A stretch of DNA of 64,000 nt from JAMHWF01 sp964371405 (GCA_964371405.1 CAYJLV010000012.1:30103-94102); one strand, 5' to 3'; shown: positions 23,927-32,416, numbered from the stretch's first letter. Made by a program: numbers and translations. Notes: generated by a model not told the origin, from the letters alone.

Positions 23927-26214
23927 CGACTGCAACCCGGACCTGGAACAGACTCGTGATGGACCGGCGCAGCTGGTGGATGCCGCTGCTCCTTGTGCTG
24001 GCAGTCGGCATCGCGAGCATGCTGTACATGGGTACTCGCACCTATGTCGACGCTCCGCCGGTGCCCAGATTCGTGAGCGAGCGCGGAGAAGCGGTGATCG
24101 ACGCGGAGGCGATCACGCGCGGCCAGGGCGTCTTCCTGAAGTACGGGCTGATGAACTACGGCAGCTTCTTCGGTGACGGCGCCGGGCGCGGCCCCGATTT
24201 CACGGCCGATGCCCTGCACCGCATGGCCGTCGCGATGCGTGACCATCACGCATCGCGTGACGGTGTCGACCTCGACTCCGCGCTGGCGATCGCGCAGCGC
24301 GAGATCCGCCGCAACCGGCACGAGGCTGCGACGAACACGGTCACGATCGGCGACGCGCAGGCCTATGCGGCGCGCGAGGTGCAGCGCGCGACCGTGGCGC
24401 ACTTCCTCGGCGAGGGCAGCGCGCCCTTCCGTCCGGCTGGCTATATGCGCGATGAAGCCGAGTTGCGCGACCTTGGCGCGTTCTTCTTCTGGGGCGCCTG
24501 GGTCTGCGGCGTCGAGCGCCCCGGCAAGGACTACACCTACACGCACAACTGGCCTTACGACGAGCTCGCGGGCAACCGGCCGAGCGCTCAAGTGCTGATC
24601 TGGAGCGTCGCTGCGGTGCTGGCGCTCGTCGCGGCGCTCGGCGCCGTGCTCTTCCTGTACGGGCGCTATTCGACGATCGCCGGATGGCGCCCGCCAGCAC
24701 GCGCCGGGCGTCCTGCGCCGGCTCGCGCCGCAGACGAGTTCCCGGGCGCTGCGTCGGTGCGAGCGCCGATAGAAGGCAGTCCATCGACGCTGCAACGGGC
24801 CACTTACCGCTTCTTCGTGGCGGCCGCCTTGCTGTTCGTGCTGCAGATGATCGCCGGCGTGCTCACGGTCCACGACTTCCTCGGCGTCACGCACGTCTTC
24901 GGTATCGATCTCGCTCGCCTGTTGCCCATTCCGGTCGTGCGCGGCTGGCACTTGCAGCTCGCGCTCCTGTGGATCACCGCATGCTGGATCGGCGCTTCCA
25001 TCTTCGTGATCTCCACCGCTGCGCCGCGTGCGCCCGACGGGCAGCTGCGCCTCGTCGAATGGCTCTTCGCGTTGCTGCTGGTGACGACCGCCGGCGGACT
25101 GGCCGGCGTCGCGCTCGGCCCGCACGGCCTGCTCGGCGAGCATTGGAATCTGCTCGGCAGCCAGGGCTGGGAGTTCGTCGAGCAGGGGCGCCTCTGGCAG
25201 GCGCTGCTGTTCATCGTCGTCGCGCTGTGGGCGGTCGTGCTCGTGCGCGCGGTCGCTCCGGTCTGGCGGAACGGCGACGCGTGGACACTGCCGAAGTGGC
25301 TCGTCTGGTGCGTCGTCAGCGTGCTGCTGCTGTTCGTCTCGGGTTTCGTGGCCACGCCGCAGACGAACTTCGTCGTCGCCGATTTCTGGCGCTGGGCCGT
25401 CATCCACATGTGGGTCGAAGCCTTCTTCGAGGTGTTCACGACCGCGGTGCTCGCGTACTTCATGGTGCTGATGGGGTTGGTGAGCCACGCGGCGGCATCG
25501 CGCATCGTCTATCTCGCCACGCTGCTTTTCCTCGGTTCGGGTCTGCTCGGAATCTCGCACAACTTCTACTGGAACGCGAAGCCGGTGGAGACGCTTGCGA
25601 TCGGCAGCGTCTTCTCGACGCTGCAGGTCGTGCCCTTGATCCTGTTGACACTCGAAGCCTGGCAGTTTCGCAACGCGCCGCAGCGCTTGCAGGCGCAAGG
25701 CGGCGCCTTTGCCCAGGGCGAGGCGTTCCGCTTCCTGCTCGCCGTGAACTTCTGGAACTTCTTCGGCGCGGGGATGTTCGGCTTTCTGATCAACCTGCCC
25801 ATCGTCAACTACTACGAGCACGGCACGTATCTCACGGTGAACCACGGTCATGCCGCGCTGATGGGCGTCTACGGCAACCTCGCGATCGCGATGATCGTCT
25901 TCTGCGCGCGCTGCCTCGTGGCGCCCGAGCGGTGGAACGCGGTGCTGCTGCGGCGCGTCTTCTGGTCGCTGAATGTGGGTTTGCTGCTGATGGCGGCGAT
26001 GGATCTGTTGCCCGTCGGCATCGCGCAGTTGCTCGACGTGCTCGAGAACGGCTTCTGGCACGCGCGTTCGCAGGCATTCGTTCAGGGCGAGCTGTTCCAG
26101 ACGCTGACCTGGGCGCGGATCGCCGGCGGCGCGCTGTTCGTCCTCGGTGGCGTTGTGCCTCTCGCGTGGTTCATCGTGACCCGGGCGGCGTTCCTGAAGA
26201 TGCCGAGGGACTGA
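23923..26214 (+). CDS. norB: quinol-dependent nitric oxide reductase (qNOR, NorZ type)
   Basis: 763 residues, a single-subunit haem-copper superfamily enzyme. The periplasmic N-terminal domain (about 40-220) has GQGVFLKYGLMNYGSFFGDG and GRGPDFTADALHRMA, hallmarks of qNOR rather than the two-subunit cNOR. The membrane core from about residue 290 holds the metal-site helices: GWHLQLALLWI, VIHMWVEAFFEVF, LGISHNFYW and TVNHGHAALMGVYGNL. It reduces two NO to N2O with electrons from quinol. The start at 23923 has GGGAGG upstream and overlaps the MauG-2 stop. It complements nirS at 30.7-32.4 kb, which produces NO. norZ is an alternative symbol. Confidence 0.93.
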   Translation: MTTATRTWNRLVMDRRSWWMPLLLVLAVGIASMLYMGTRTYVDAPPVPRFVSERGEAVIDAEAITRGQGVFLKYGLMNYGSFFGDGAGRGPDFTADALHRMAVAMRDHHASRDGVDLDSALAIAQREIRRNRHEAATNTVTIGDAQAYAAREVQRATVAHFLGEGSAPFRPAGYMRDEAELRDLGAFFFWGAWVCGVERPGKDYTYTHNWPYDELAGNRPSAQVLIWSVAAVLALVAALGAVLFLYGRYSTIAGWRPPARAGRPAPARAADEFPGAASVRAPIEGSPSTLQRATYRFFVAAALLFVLQMIAGVLTVHDFLGVTHVFGIDLARLLPIPVVRGWHLQLALLWITACWIGASIFVISTAAPRAPDGQLRLVEWLFALLLVTTAGGLAGVALGPHGLLGEHWNLLGSQGWEFVEQGRLWQALLFIVVALWAVVLVRAVAPVWRNGDAWTLPKWLVWCVVSVLLLFVSGFVATPQTNFVVADFWRWAVIHMWVEAFFEVFTTAVLAYFMVLMGLVSHAAASRIVYLATLLFLGSGLLGISHNFYWNAKPVETLAIGSVFSTLQVVPLILLTLEAWQFRNAPQRLQAQGGAFAQGEAFRFLLAVNFWNFFGAGMFGFLINLPIVNYYEHGTYLTVNHGHAALMGVYGNLAIAMIVFCARCLVAPERWNAVLLRRVFWSLNVGLLLMAAMDLLPVGIAQLLDVLENGFWHARSQAFVQGELFQTLTWARIAGGALFVLGGVVPLAWFIVTRAAFLKMPRD

Positions 26215-26250
26215 CCCTGGAAAATCCAGTGCGGCAGGAAAAGCTAATCT

Positions 26251-26284
26251 CATTCTATACAAAGCGACATAAATGTATAGAATG
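26251..26284. promoter_or_regulatory. perfect 11-bp inverted repeat, operator of the toxin-antitoxin pair
   Basis: The arms CATTCTATACA (26251-26261) and TGTATAGAATG (26274-26284) are perfect inverted repeats around a 12-bp spacer. The stretch is AT-rich against a very GC-rich background and contains TATA-like hexamers, as expected for a promoter. It ends 9 bp before the antitoxin start at 26294. The XRE-type antitoxin most likely binds here to repress its own operon. Confidence 0.8.
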
Positions 26285-26293
26285 GGAATCACA

Positions 26294-26773
26294 ATGCCAG
26301 CCAAAGCACCACCCGTCGGCGAGGTTGTCGCGACCCGGCTCAGAGCCTTGGGCGAGCGCATCCGTGCCCATCGCGAGCTGCAGAAGGTGAGCGCCACGGT
26401 GGCCGCAGAGGCGGCGGGCATGTCCCGGGTGACCTTGCACCGCATCGAGCGCGGCGAGCCTTCGGTGACCATGGGGGCCTACCTGAGCGCCATCGACGCC
26501 GTCGGGTTGCAGTTGGAACTCCGCGATCCGCAGGCACGCCCGGCCACTGCTGACATCACCCGCCTGCCGGAGCGTGTGCGGCTGGCAGAGTTCCCCCAGC
26601 TCAAGGGCCTGGCCTGGCAACTGCACGACGTGGACGAACTCAGCCCGGCGGATGCCTTGAGCCTGTACGAACGCAACTGGCGGCACATCGACCGGGCCAG
26701 CATGGAGCCGGCCGAGCGTGCATTGCTCCGGGCCTTGGTGGACCAACTGGGCGGAGGGCGCCTGCTTGTTTGA
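26294..26773 (+). CDS. XRE-family antitoxin (AbiEi-like role)
   Basis: 159 residues. The helix-turn-helix at about 20-65 contains VSATVAAEAAGMSRVTLHRI and ERGEPSVTMGAYLSAIDAV. The C-terminal part is hydrophilic and probably holds the toxin-binding face. In-frame ATGs also occur at 26273 and 26282, but both lie inside the operator palindrome, so the ATG at 26294 with GGGA upstream was chosen. It overlaps the nucleotidyltransferase gene by 8 nt. Function by family: DNA-binding antitoxin controlling the operon. Confidence 0.82.
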   Translation: MPAKAPPVGEVVATRLRALGERIRAHRELQKVSATVAAEAAGMSRVTLHRIERGEPSVTMGAYLSAIDAVGLQLELRDPQARPATADITRLPERVRLAEFPQLKGLAWQLHDVDELSPADALSLYERNWRHIDRASMEPAERALLRALVDQLGGGRLLV

Positions 26774-27461
26774 GCGGCCACATCACCGCCGTATCGCGTC
26801 CGCCCTCGAGGCACTGGACGCTGACGTGCTGGCGGCGAACGACTGCCTCTTCGGCGGCGGTACGGCCATGGCGCTGCGCTACGGTGAATATCGCGAATCG
26901 GTCGACATCGACTTCCTGGTCTCCAAGGTCGAGGGCTACCGCCAGCTGCGCCAGCGATTGACCGGCCCCGACGGCATGCGCGCCATCGTCCGAGCCGGCT
27001 ACGCGCTGAGCCAGACCCGCGAGGTGCGCACAGACCAGTACGGCATTCGCACCATGCTGCAGGTCGACAGCGCCGACATCAAGTTCGAGATCGTGCTCGA
27101 GGGACGGATCGAGCTTGACGCGCCCGGTCCGGACGATCGCCAGTGCGGTGTGGCCACGCTCACGCCGCTGGACATGGCGACGACCAAACTGCTGGCGAAT
27201 TCCGACCGCTGGCGCGACGATGCCGTGATGAGCCGTGATCTCATCGACCTGGCGATGATGGCGCCGCCCAAGGCTTTGATGAAGCAAGCCATGGCCAAGG
27301 CGCAAGGCGCCTACGGCGAAAGCGTGGCCGCCGATCTGGCCAGCGCCGTGGAGGACCTGCGTGCGCGGCCTCATCGACTGGACCAGTGCATGCAGGCGAT
27401 GGCCATGACCAAGGTGTCGAAGGCGGCGCTGTGGGCGCGCATCAGAGCGCTGGTGCGCTGA
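26766..27461 (+). CDS. AbiEii-type nucleotidyltransferase toxin
   Basis: 231 residues from TTG 26766 (LFERPHHRRIASALEALDAD), which matches the usual MFERPHHR-type start of this family. The nucleotidyltransferase core is FGGGTAMALRYGEYRESVDI with the D-x-D of DIDFLVS near residue 45. This is the polymerase-beta superfold used by type IV toxins to modify tRNA or related targets. The C-terminal half (LTPLDMATTKLLANSDRWRD) is typical of AbiEii proteins. It is paired with the XRE gene upstream. A mobile-island origin is likely, as such pairs are patchily distributed. Confidence 0.85.
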   Translation: MFERPHHRRIASALEALDADVLAANDCLFGGGTAMALRYGEYRESVDIDFLVSKVEGYRQLRQRLTGPDGMRAIVRAGYALSQTREVRTDQYGIRTMLQVDSADIKFEIVLEGRIELDAPGPDDRQCGVATLTPLDMATTKLLANSDRWRDDAVMSRDLIDLAMMAPPKALMKQAMAKAQGAYGESVAADLASAVEDLRARPHRLDQCMQAMAMTKVSKAALWARIRALVR

Positions 27462-27702
27462 AGAACTGAACCGCCCCGGATCTTGCGGAGGCTTGTTGGG
27501 TGAAGTCAGGCTGCCACCTCACTTCATGACGACATCTGCATACCTGCATTGCAGGCGACGGGATATCAAAGCCCGTCGTTCACGCCTAGATTGCGGACCG
27601 CATTCCCGAACTGCATCTGGTGGGTGCCTGCATTGAAGCGCGCAATTGCCAGGACGTAGTTCAGGGTGAGCAGGAACAGACCGCTCTTGCCAGGAGACAA
27701 CG
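27462..27702. other. gene-free stretch, possible insertion-sequence scar
   Basis: No coding frame is supported across these 241 bp. They separate the toxin gene from a truncated Bug gene. TGAACCGCCCCGGA at 27467-27480 resembles the terminal repeat of some IS3-family elements, but no partner end or transposase is visible. GC content is visibly lower than in the flanking genes. Confidence 0.3.
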
Positions 27703-27957
27703 ATGACGACTTTCTCTCACGATCGACGGATGTTGCTGGCCGCCGCAGCTATTGCGACGCTCGTACCGCGTTCCTATGCACAGACCTGGCCCGCGAAGCC
27801 GATCCGCTGGGTGGTGGGTTCTCCACCGGGGGGAGGCACCGACGTGCTCGCCCGGACCGTGGGCGCTCAGCTGTCCACGCAGCTGAAACAGCAAATCCTC
27901 GTAGACAACCGATCTGGAGCGGCCGGCATGATAGCCGCTGAACATGTCGTGGAAGCA
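27703..27957 (+). pseudogene. truncated Bug/TctC receptor gene
   Basis: From ATG 27703 (GGAGA upstream) the frame encodes a Bug signal peptide (MLLAAAAIATLVPRSYA) and then the mature start TWPAKPIRWVVGSPPGGGTD and RSGAAGMIAAEHVVEA. Family similarity stops there, at about residue 85 of an expected ~320. The remaining codons to the stop at 28035 are unrelated. It is not the same paralogue as the intact Bug gene at 16.4 kb. It is a remnant, consistent with insertion or deletion in this segment. Confidence 0.75.
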
Positions 27958-28042
27958 CGTTCCGAGGCCTGCCGGCTTTTCTTTCTCGCGCCGGCATGGC
28001 GGCCCCGAACGCTCGCCGACCTGCCATCTGAATGAATCGCAC

Positions 28043-28486
28043 ATGGCACATCCATCGTTCTCGCGTTCGCGTCGTTTCCGGCTTTCGCTTCTATCGCTGA
28101 CGCTCCTGGCCTGCGACGCGGCCTGGGCGCAACAACAGGCGCCGCTGCAGGCGCCATCCGCCACTGCTGTTGCTCCGGCCCCGAGCCGGCACACGATTGC
28201 CGAGATCCAGGTCATCCCTCGGCCGGCTGGCACGGCGGACGACCGCTACAAGCATGTCGATGCCGCCATCGCCGTCATTCAGGCCTCCGGCCTGCGCTAC
28301 GAGGTGCACGGCATGGGCACGGTCGTCGAAGGCCCGCCCGAGAAGATCTGGCCGCTGCTGCAAGCCGTCCACCAGGCCACCCTCGAAGCCGGCGCCGAGC
28401 GCACACTGAGCATCATCAAGGTCTCGAGTTCGGCCCAGGCCGGCGGGCCGAGCGTCGACGAGCTGGTTCGCAAGTTCCGGAAGTGA
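28043..28486 (+). CDS. MTH1187/YkoF-type thiamine-binding fold protein with an export signal
   Basis: 147 residues. Residues 52-147 match the ~100-residue MTH1187/DUF77 family: IAEIQVIPRPAG, HVDAAIAVIQASGLRYEVHG, GTVVEGPPEKIWPLLQAVHQ, and a basic end. Family members bind thiamine-like ligands or unknown small molecules in the cytosol. Here a signal-like N-terminus precedes it: RSRRFRLSLLSLTLLACDAA, then WAQQQ. No alternative ATG, GTG or TTG start lies between the signal and the domain, so the exported form is the only one encoded. LLAC could be a lipobox or AWA-QQQ a signal peptidase site. Confidence 0.72.
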   Translation: MAHPSFSRSRRFRLSLLSLTLLACDAAWAQQQAPLQAPSATAVAPAPSRHTIAEIQVIPRPAGTADDRYKHVDAAIAVIQASGLRYEVHGMGTVVEGPPEKIWPLLQAVHQATLEAGAERTLSIIKVSSSAQAGGPSVDELVRKFRK

Positions 28487-28545
28487 CGCGGGCCCGAGCG
28501 GCCTTCATCGCTGCGCGAGAATACGAGCCATTGCAAGGAGTCCCC

Positions 28546-28770
28546 ATGCCGATCCACGAGTACGCCTGCCACGACTGCGGCCGCGAGTTCGAAGCGCTGA
28601 TCCGCTCGAGCACCGTGGCCGAATGCCCGGGCTGTCATTCGACCGACCTCGAGAAGAAGCTGTCGGTGTTCGCCACCGCGTCGTCGGCGCCCGCGCCGAT
28701 GCCCGCCGCCTGTATGCCGTGCGGTTCCTGTGGGCATCCAGACGGGCCGGGTGGCTGTGCGCTGAACTGA
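28546..28770 (+). CDS. FmdB-family zinc-ribbon protein
   Basis: 74 residues. The N-terminus is the FmdB regulatory-protein signature MPIHEYACHDCGREFEALIR, with a second pair CPGC near residue 27. A Cys-rich tail (CMPCGSCGHPDGPGGCALN) is common in this family. The start at 28546 follows AAGGAG. These proteins are small predicted zinc ribbons of uncertain role. It converges with the cupredoxin gene. Confidence 0.88.
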   Translation: MPIHEYACHDCGREFEALIRSSTVAECPGCHSTDLEKKLSVFATASSAPAPMPAACMPCGSCGHPDGPGGCALN

Positions 28771-28833
28771 GCGGCCTCTGCGCCGTCCGGCGCCAGGGTT
28801 ACAGCGCGCCGCGGCGGGCCGGCATGGCTGCGC

Positions 28834-29166
28834 TCAGGGCTCGACGACGACCAGCCCTTTCATCTCGGGGTGCGGCCCGCAGGTGTAGGGGTAGCGGCCG
28901 GGCTTGTCGAAGCGGCGCTCCCACGATTCGTCGGGGAACATGCGCTCCGACTCGAATCCGCCTTCGCCGGTGAACAGCACCGAATGGCTGGTGCGCTTCT
29001 CGTGGTTGGTCCAGCGCACCGTCGCGCCGGCCTTGACCGTCAGCGTCGCGGGCTGGAACAGGCTTTCGCGGATCTGGACCTGGACCACGTCGGCGGCGCC
29101 GGCGGGCCACGCCGCCGCGAGCGCGGCGGCGAGACCCAGGTACTCAAGCAGGAAGCGGCGGCGCAT
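28834..29166 (-). CDS. secreted cupredoxin (plastocyanin/pseudoazurin-like)
   Basis: 110 residues. The signal peptide has a twin-arginine-like start (RRRFLLEYLGLAAALAAAW) and ends at AGA. Type-1 copper ligands are visible: His in TSHSVLF, then the Cys-His-Met set in YTCGPHPEMKG. It is a small periplasmic electron carrier. Being the last gene of the nirS operon, it is a plausible electron donor to nitrite reductase, as pseudoazurin and azurin are in other denitrifiers. Confidence 0.85.
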   Translation of the reverse strand: MRRRFLLEYLGLAAALAAAWPAGAADVVQVQIRESLFQPATLTVKAGATVRWTNHEKRTSHSVLFTGEGGFESERMFPDESWERRFDKPGRYPYTCGPHPEMKGLVVVEP

Positions 29167-29204
29167 GGTGCCCGGCTCCGGTGCTCACGACCTGCGGCGC
29201 CCGA

Positions 29205-30080
29205 TCACTGCTTGTTGGCCGTGACGTCGCCCTTGGTGTCGATGCCCAGCTGGTAGCCGAGCGACACGTGGTGGTAGCGGCCCGCGCTGTGGTCGTCGTG
29301 GATCGCGAAGCCGAAGTTGTAGGTCTTGCCGCTGGCGAGCGCGACGTCGCCCTCGCCGCCGGCGAGCTTGCGCGTGAAGACGACCGACCATTCGTCGCCC
29401 TTCTTCTCGCCCTTGGCATCGACCAGCGCCTTGCCGCCTTCCATCACGCGCTTGTCGGCGACGTGGCCGTCGAACTTGGCGCCCTTGCTCGTCCACTGCA
29501 CGAGGTCGTAGTACTTGCCGCCGGCGACGCTGCCGTCCTTGACGTACTTCGTCTTCTTGTCGTCCTTGCCGTCCGGCATGGTGCGCGCGTCGTTGTGGCA
29601 GGTCTCCCAGCAGCCGCTCAGGTTGGCGCCGGGGACCTTGTTGTCCTCGAGCATGAAGGCCAGCTTGACGGCGTTGTCCTTGTCCATCTTGTCGGCGCCG
29701 CCGGCGGGCTGCTTCCAGCTGAAGCGCAGGTACAGGTTGGCGCCGTCGTGCGCGGCCTGCACCTGGACCGGGATCGAGCCGGCCTTGCCCTTGATGGGCG
29801 AGGGCTCGAGCTTCTGGCCGCTGGCCATCTTCTTGCCCATGTCGGCGGTTTCGTCGTGGTGGCAGCTGGCGCAGGTCTCGCCCTTGCGCAGCGCGCGCGC
29901 GCCGCCGTGCTCGCTGCCCTTGGAGATCCACTCCATCGGCGAGACGCCGGGGTAGAACACCGTGATCTTGGCGGCGGGCACCTTGCCCCAGTCGGGCGCG
30001 GCGGCGAACGCCGGGAGTGCGCCGAACGCGAGCGCGGCGGCCGCGACGGCGATGCGGGTCGGATGCAGGATGTGGTTCAT
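29205..30080 (-). CDS. di-haem c-type cytochrome with an ethylbenzene-dehydrogenase-type haem-binding domain
   Basis: 291 residues with a cleavable signal peptide (to about residue 27, PAFAAA). The first haem site is the normal C70-ASC-H74. The second candidate is C157-WET-C161-H162, a CX3CH spacing. The C-terminal region (NLYLRFSWKQP, VVFTRKLAGGEGDVALASGK, YNFGFAIHDDHSAGRYHHVS) fits the EB_dh/cytochrome c-552 haem-binding fold. It overlaps NirT by 4 nt (ATGA) and should take electrons from it in the periplasm. This partner is less usual than the azurin or cytochrome c-551 found in model nir operons. Confidence 0.8.
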   Translation of the reverse strand: MNHILHPTRIAVAAAALAFGALPAFAAAPDWGKVPAAKITVFYPGVSPMEWISKGSEHGGARALRKGETCASCHHDETADMGKKMASGQKLEPSPIKGKAGSIPVQVQAAHDGANLYLRFSWKQPAGGADKMDKDNAVKLAFMLEDNKVPGANLSGCWETCHNDARTMPDGKDDKKTKYVKDGSVAGGKYYDLVQWTSKGAKFDGHVADKRVMEGGKALVDAKGEKKGDEWSVVFTRKLAGGEGDVALASGKTYNFGFAIHDDHSAGRYHHVSLGYQLGIDTKGDVTANKQ

Positions 30081-30670
30081 TCGTCGTCTTCCTTCATGCC
30101 CTTGGGCTTGTGGTGCGCGATCCCCTTGTGGCAGTCGATGCAGGTCTCGTCGTTCTTGACCGCCAGCTCATGGGACTTCCTGGCGCGCGGCTTCTGCTTC
30201 TCGATGTCCATGCTGGCCAGCGTGTGGCAGTTGCGGCACTCGAGCGAGTCGTTGGCCTTCATGCGCGCCCACTCGCGCTCGGCGAGCGTCAGCCGTTTGG
30301 CCTCGAACTTCTCGCGCGTGTCGATCGTGCCGACCAGCTTGCCCCACAGCTCGCGCGAGGCCTGGATCTTGCGCAGCATCTTCGGCCCCCATTCCTTGGG
30401 GACGTGGCAGTCCGCGCAGACCGCGCGCACGCCGGTGCGGTTGGTGTAGTGGATCGTGTTCTCGGAGTACTCCTTGTACACGTTGTCGCGCATCTCGTGG
30501 CAGCTGATGCAGAACGATTCCTTGTTGGTGGCCTCGACCACCGTGTTGAATCCGCCCCAGAGCACGACGCCTGCGACGACGCCGACGAGCAGCAGCGTCA
30601 GCACCGACCAGTGCGAGCTCGGGCGGCGCAGGCGGGCGAACCAGCCGGGCGCTTCGGTCTTGTTGTTCAC
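30077..30670 (-). CDS. nirT: NapC/NirT-family tetrahaem cytochrome c
   Basis: 197 residues. A single N-terminal membrane anchor (about 22-42, WSVLTLLLVGVVAGVVLWGG) is followed by four CXXCH motifs: CISCH (54-58), CADCH, CRNCH and CIDCH. This is the NapC/NirT quinol dehydrogenase layout, passing electrons from the quinol pool to periplasmic reductases. It lies 60 bp downstream of nirS, so a nitrite-reductase role (NirT) is preferred over nitrate (NapC). The 3' end overlaps the di-haem cytochrome gene. Confidence 0.88.
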   Translation of the reverse strand: MNNKTEAPGWFARLRRPSSHWSVLTLLLVGVVAGVVLWGGFNTVVEATNKESFCISCHEMRDNVYKEYSENTIHYTNRTGVRAVCADCHVPKEWGPKMLRKIQASRELWGKLVGTIDTREKFEAKRLTLAEREWARMKANDSLECRNCHTLASMDIEKQKPRARKSHELAVKNDETCIDCHKGIAHHKPKGMKEDDE

Positions 30671-30730
30671 GTGTGATCCCCGTGTGCGCAGCAGTGACGG
30701 GCCCGCGCTCGCGCGCGGGCCCGGTCGGCA

Positions 30731-32416
30731 TCAATAGACGTCGTGCTGCGTGTTCCAGACGTTGAACTTGCCCGTCGGCGTGATCATCTTCGGGTCGGTG
30801 ATCACCTTCTTGAGCTTGAGCGTCTTGTCGTCGTAGATCACGATCGCCGACTGGTCGGTCTTGCCGCCCCACAGCGAGATCCACACCTCGGTGCCGTCCT
30901 GGCTGAACTCCTGGTGCACCGCGCGGCGCAGCGCCTTGGTCTCCGGCAGGCCGGAGTCCTTGGCCACGTCGATCTTCACCGGCGGCTTGGACAGGTCCTT
31001 GATGTCGAACACGTAGTTGACCTCGGCGTTCTCACGCTCGGGGTTCATCGGCATGTCGGCCCACAGGTGCTGCGACTTCGGGTGCGTCTTGACGAACAGG
31101 TTGCCGGCGCCCGGCATCTTCAGTTCCTCGACGACCTTCCAGTTGTACTGCTTGAACTTCGCGTGCTCCTTCTTGTCGGAAGCGGTCGAGATCAGCGAGA
31201 CGACCGCGCCGCCGAGGTGGCCCGTCGCCCACACCGGACCGTACTTCGGGTGCACGAAGTTGGCGCCGCGACCCGGGTGCGGGATCTTCGCGGTGTCGAT
31301 CAGCGCGGCCAGCTTGCCCGTCTTGGTATCGACCGCGGCGACCTTGTTCGACGCGTTGGCGGCGACCATGAAGTAGCGCTTGGACGCGTCGAAGCCGCCG
31401 TCGTGCAGGAACTTGGCCGACTCGATCGTCGTCGTCTTCAGGTTCTTGATGTCGCTGTAGTCGACGAGCAGGATCTGCCCCGTCTCCTTGATGTTGATGA
31501 CCCACTCGGGCTTGATCTGCGACGACACGATCGAGGCCACCCGCGGCTCGGGGTGGTACTCGCCGTCGACCGTCATGCCGCGCGTGCCGACGATCTTCAG
31601 CGGCTTGAGCGTGTCGCCTTCCATGATCGAGTACTGGGGCGGCCAGTAGGTGCCGCCGACCAGGTACTTGTCTTCGTAGCCCTTGAACTTGGAGGTGTCG
31701 ACGGAGCGCGCGTCGGAGCCCATGCGGATCGTGGCGACGGTCGTCGGCTCTTCGAACCACATGTCGATCAGCGTCACGAGGCCGTCGCGGCCCACGGTGT
31801 AGACGTAGCGACCCGAAGCCGACAGGCGCGAGATGTGCACCGCGTAGCCGGTCTTCAAGATCTTCCAGATCTTCTTGCTGTCGCCGTCGATCAGCGCCAG
31901 CTCGCCGGTGTCGCGCAGCGTCACCGCGAACACGTTCTTCAGGTTGATCTTGTTGAGCTGCTTCTTCGGCCGCTGGGCGACCGGCACCAGCAGCTTCCAC
32001 GAATCCTGCATGTCCTTCAGGCTGAACTCGGGCGGGACATCCGGCGTCTGCTGGATGTAGCGCGCCATGATGTCGATCTCCTCCTTGGTGAGGATGTCGT
32101 CATAGTTCACCATGCCGCCTTCGGTGCCCAGCGCGATGATCTTGTCGAGCCGCGCCGTGCCCAGCTTGAGCGTGCCGCCTTCCTGCTGCGTGCCGTCGGG
32201 CAGCTTCTTGGCCCAGTGCGGCTCGAGGTTCTTGCCCGTCGCCCCCTTGCGCAGGACACCGTGGCAACCGGCGCAGCGCTCGAAGTAGATCTTCTTGCCG
32301 ACCTCGAGCTCGGCGGCTGTCATCGCCGGCGGCTTGGCCGCCTGCTGAGCCTGCGCACTGACCGCCAGCGTTACCACCAGGGCGGCCGCGAGCCGGGACA
32401 GTTGGGGGGTGTTCAT
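30731..32416 (-). CDS. nirS: cytochrome cd1 nitrite reductase (NO-forming)
   Basis: 561 residues. The signal peptide runs to about 24 (VTLAVSAQAQQ). A cytochrome c domain has the haem site C48-AGC-H52. The C-terminal eight-bladed d1 propeller contains KTGYAVHISRLSASGRYVYT with the proximal d1 His, VGRDGLVTLIDMW, RGMTVDGEYHPEPRVASIVS and GKFNVWNTQHDVY at the end. It reduces nitrite to NO in the periplasm. The start at 32416 has GGAG upstream; an ATG seven codons earlier is possible. Haem d1 synthesis genes (nirF, nirJ and others) are not in this window, so they must be encoded elsewhere. Confidence 0.97.
   Translation of the reverse strand: MNTPQLSRLAAALVVTLAVSAQAQQAAKPPAMTAAELEVGKKIYFERCAGCHGVLRKGATGKNLEPHWAKKLPDGTQQEGGTLKLGTARLDKIIALGTEGGMVNYDDILTKEEIDIMARYIQQTPDVPPEFSLKDMQDSWKLLVPVAQRPKKQLNKINLKNVFAVTLRDTGELALIDGDSKKIWKILKTGYAVHISRLSASGRYVYTVGRDGLVTLIDMWFEEPTTVATIRMGSDARSVDTSKFKGYEDKYLVGGTYWPPQYSIMEGDTLKPLKIVGTRGMTVDGEYHPEPRVASIVSSQIKPEWVINIKETGQILLVDYSDIKNLKTTTIESAKFLHDGGFDASKRYFMVAANASNKVAAVDTKTGKLAALIDTAKIPHPGRGANFVHPKYGPVWATGHLGGAVVSLISTASDKKEHAKFKQYNWKVVEELKMPGAGNLFVKTHPKSQHLWADMPMNPERENAEVNYVFDIKDLSKPPVKIDVAKDSGLPETKALRRAVHQEFSQDGTEVWISLWGGKTDQSAIVIYDDKTLKLKKVITDPKMITPTGKFNVWNTQHDVY

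Noticed and set aside
23674..26472. A 932-codon minus-strand frame opposite the NO reductase
   Set aside because: Antisense shadow of the qNOR gene; no recognisable domain.
27462..27702. A complete insertion sequence
   Set aside because: Only one IS-end-like string is present; there is no second end, transposase or target duplication.
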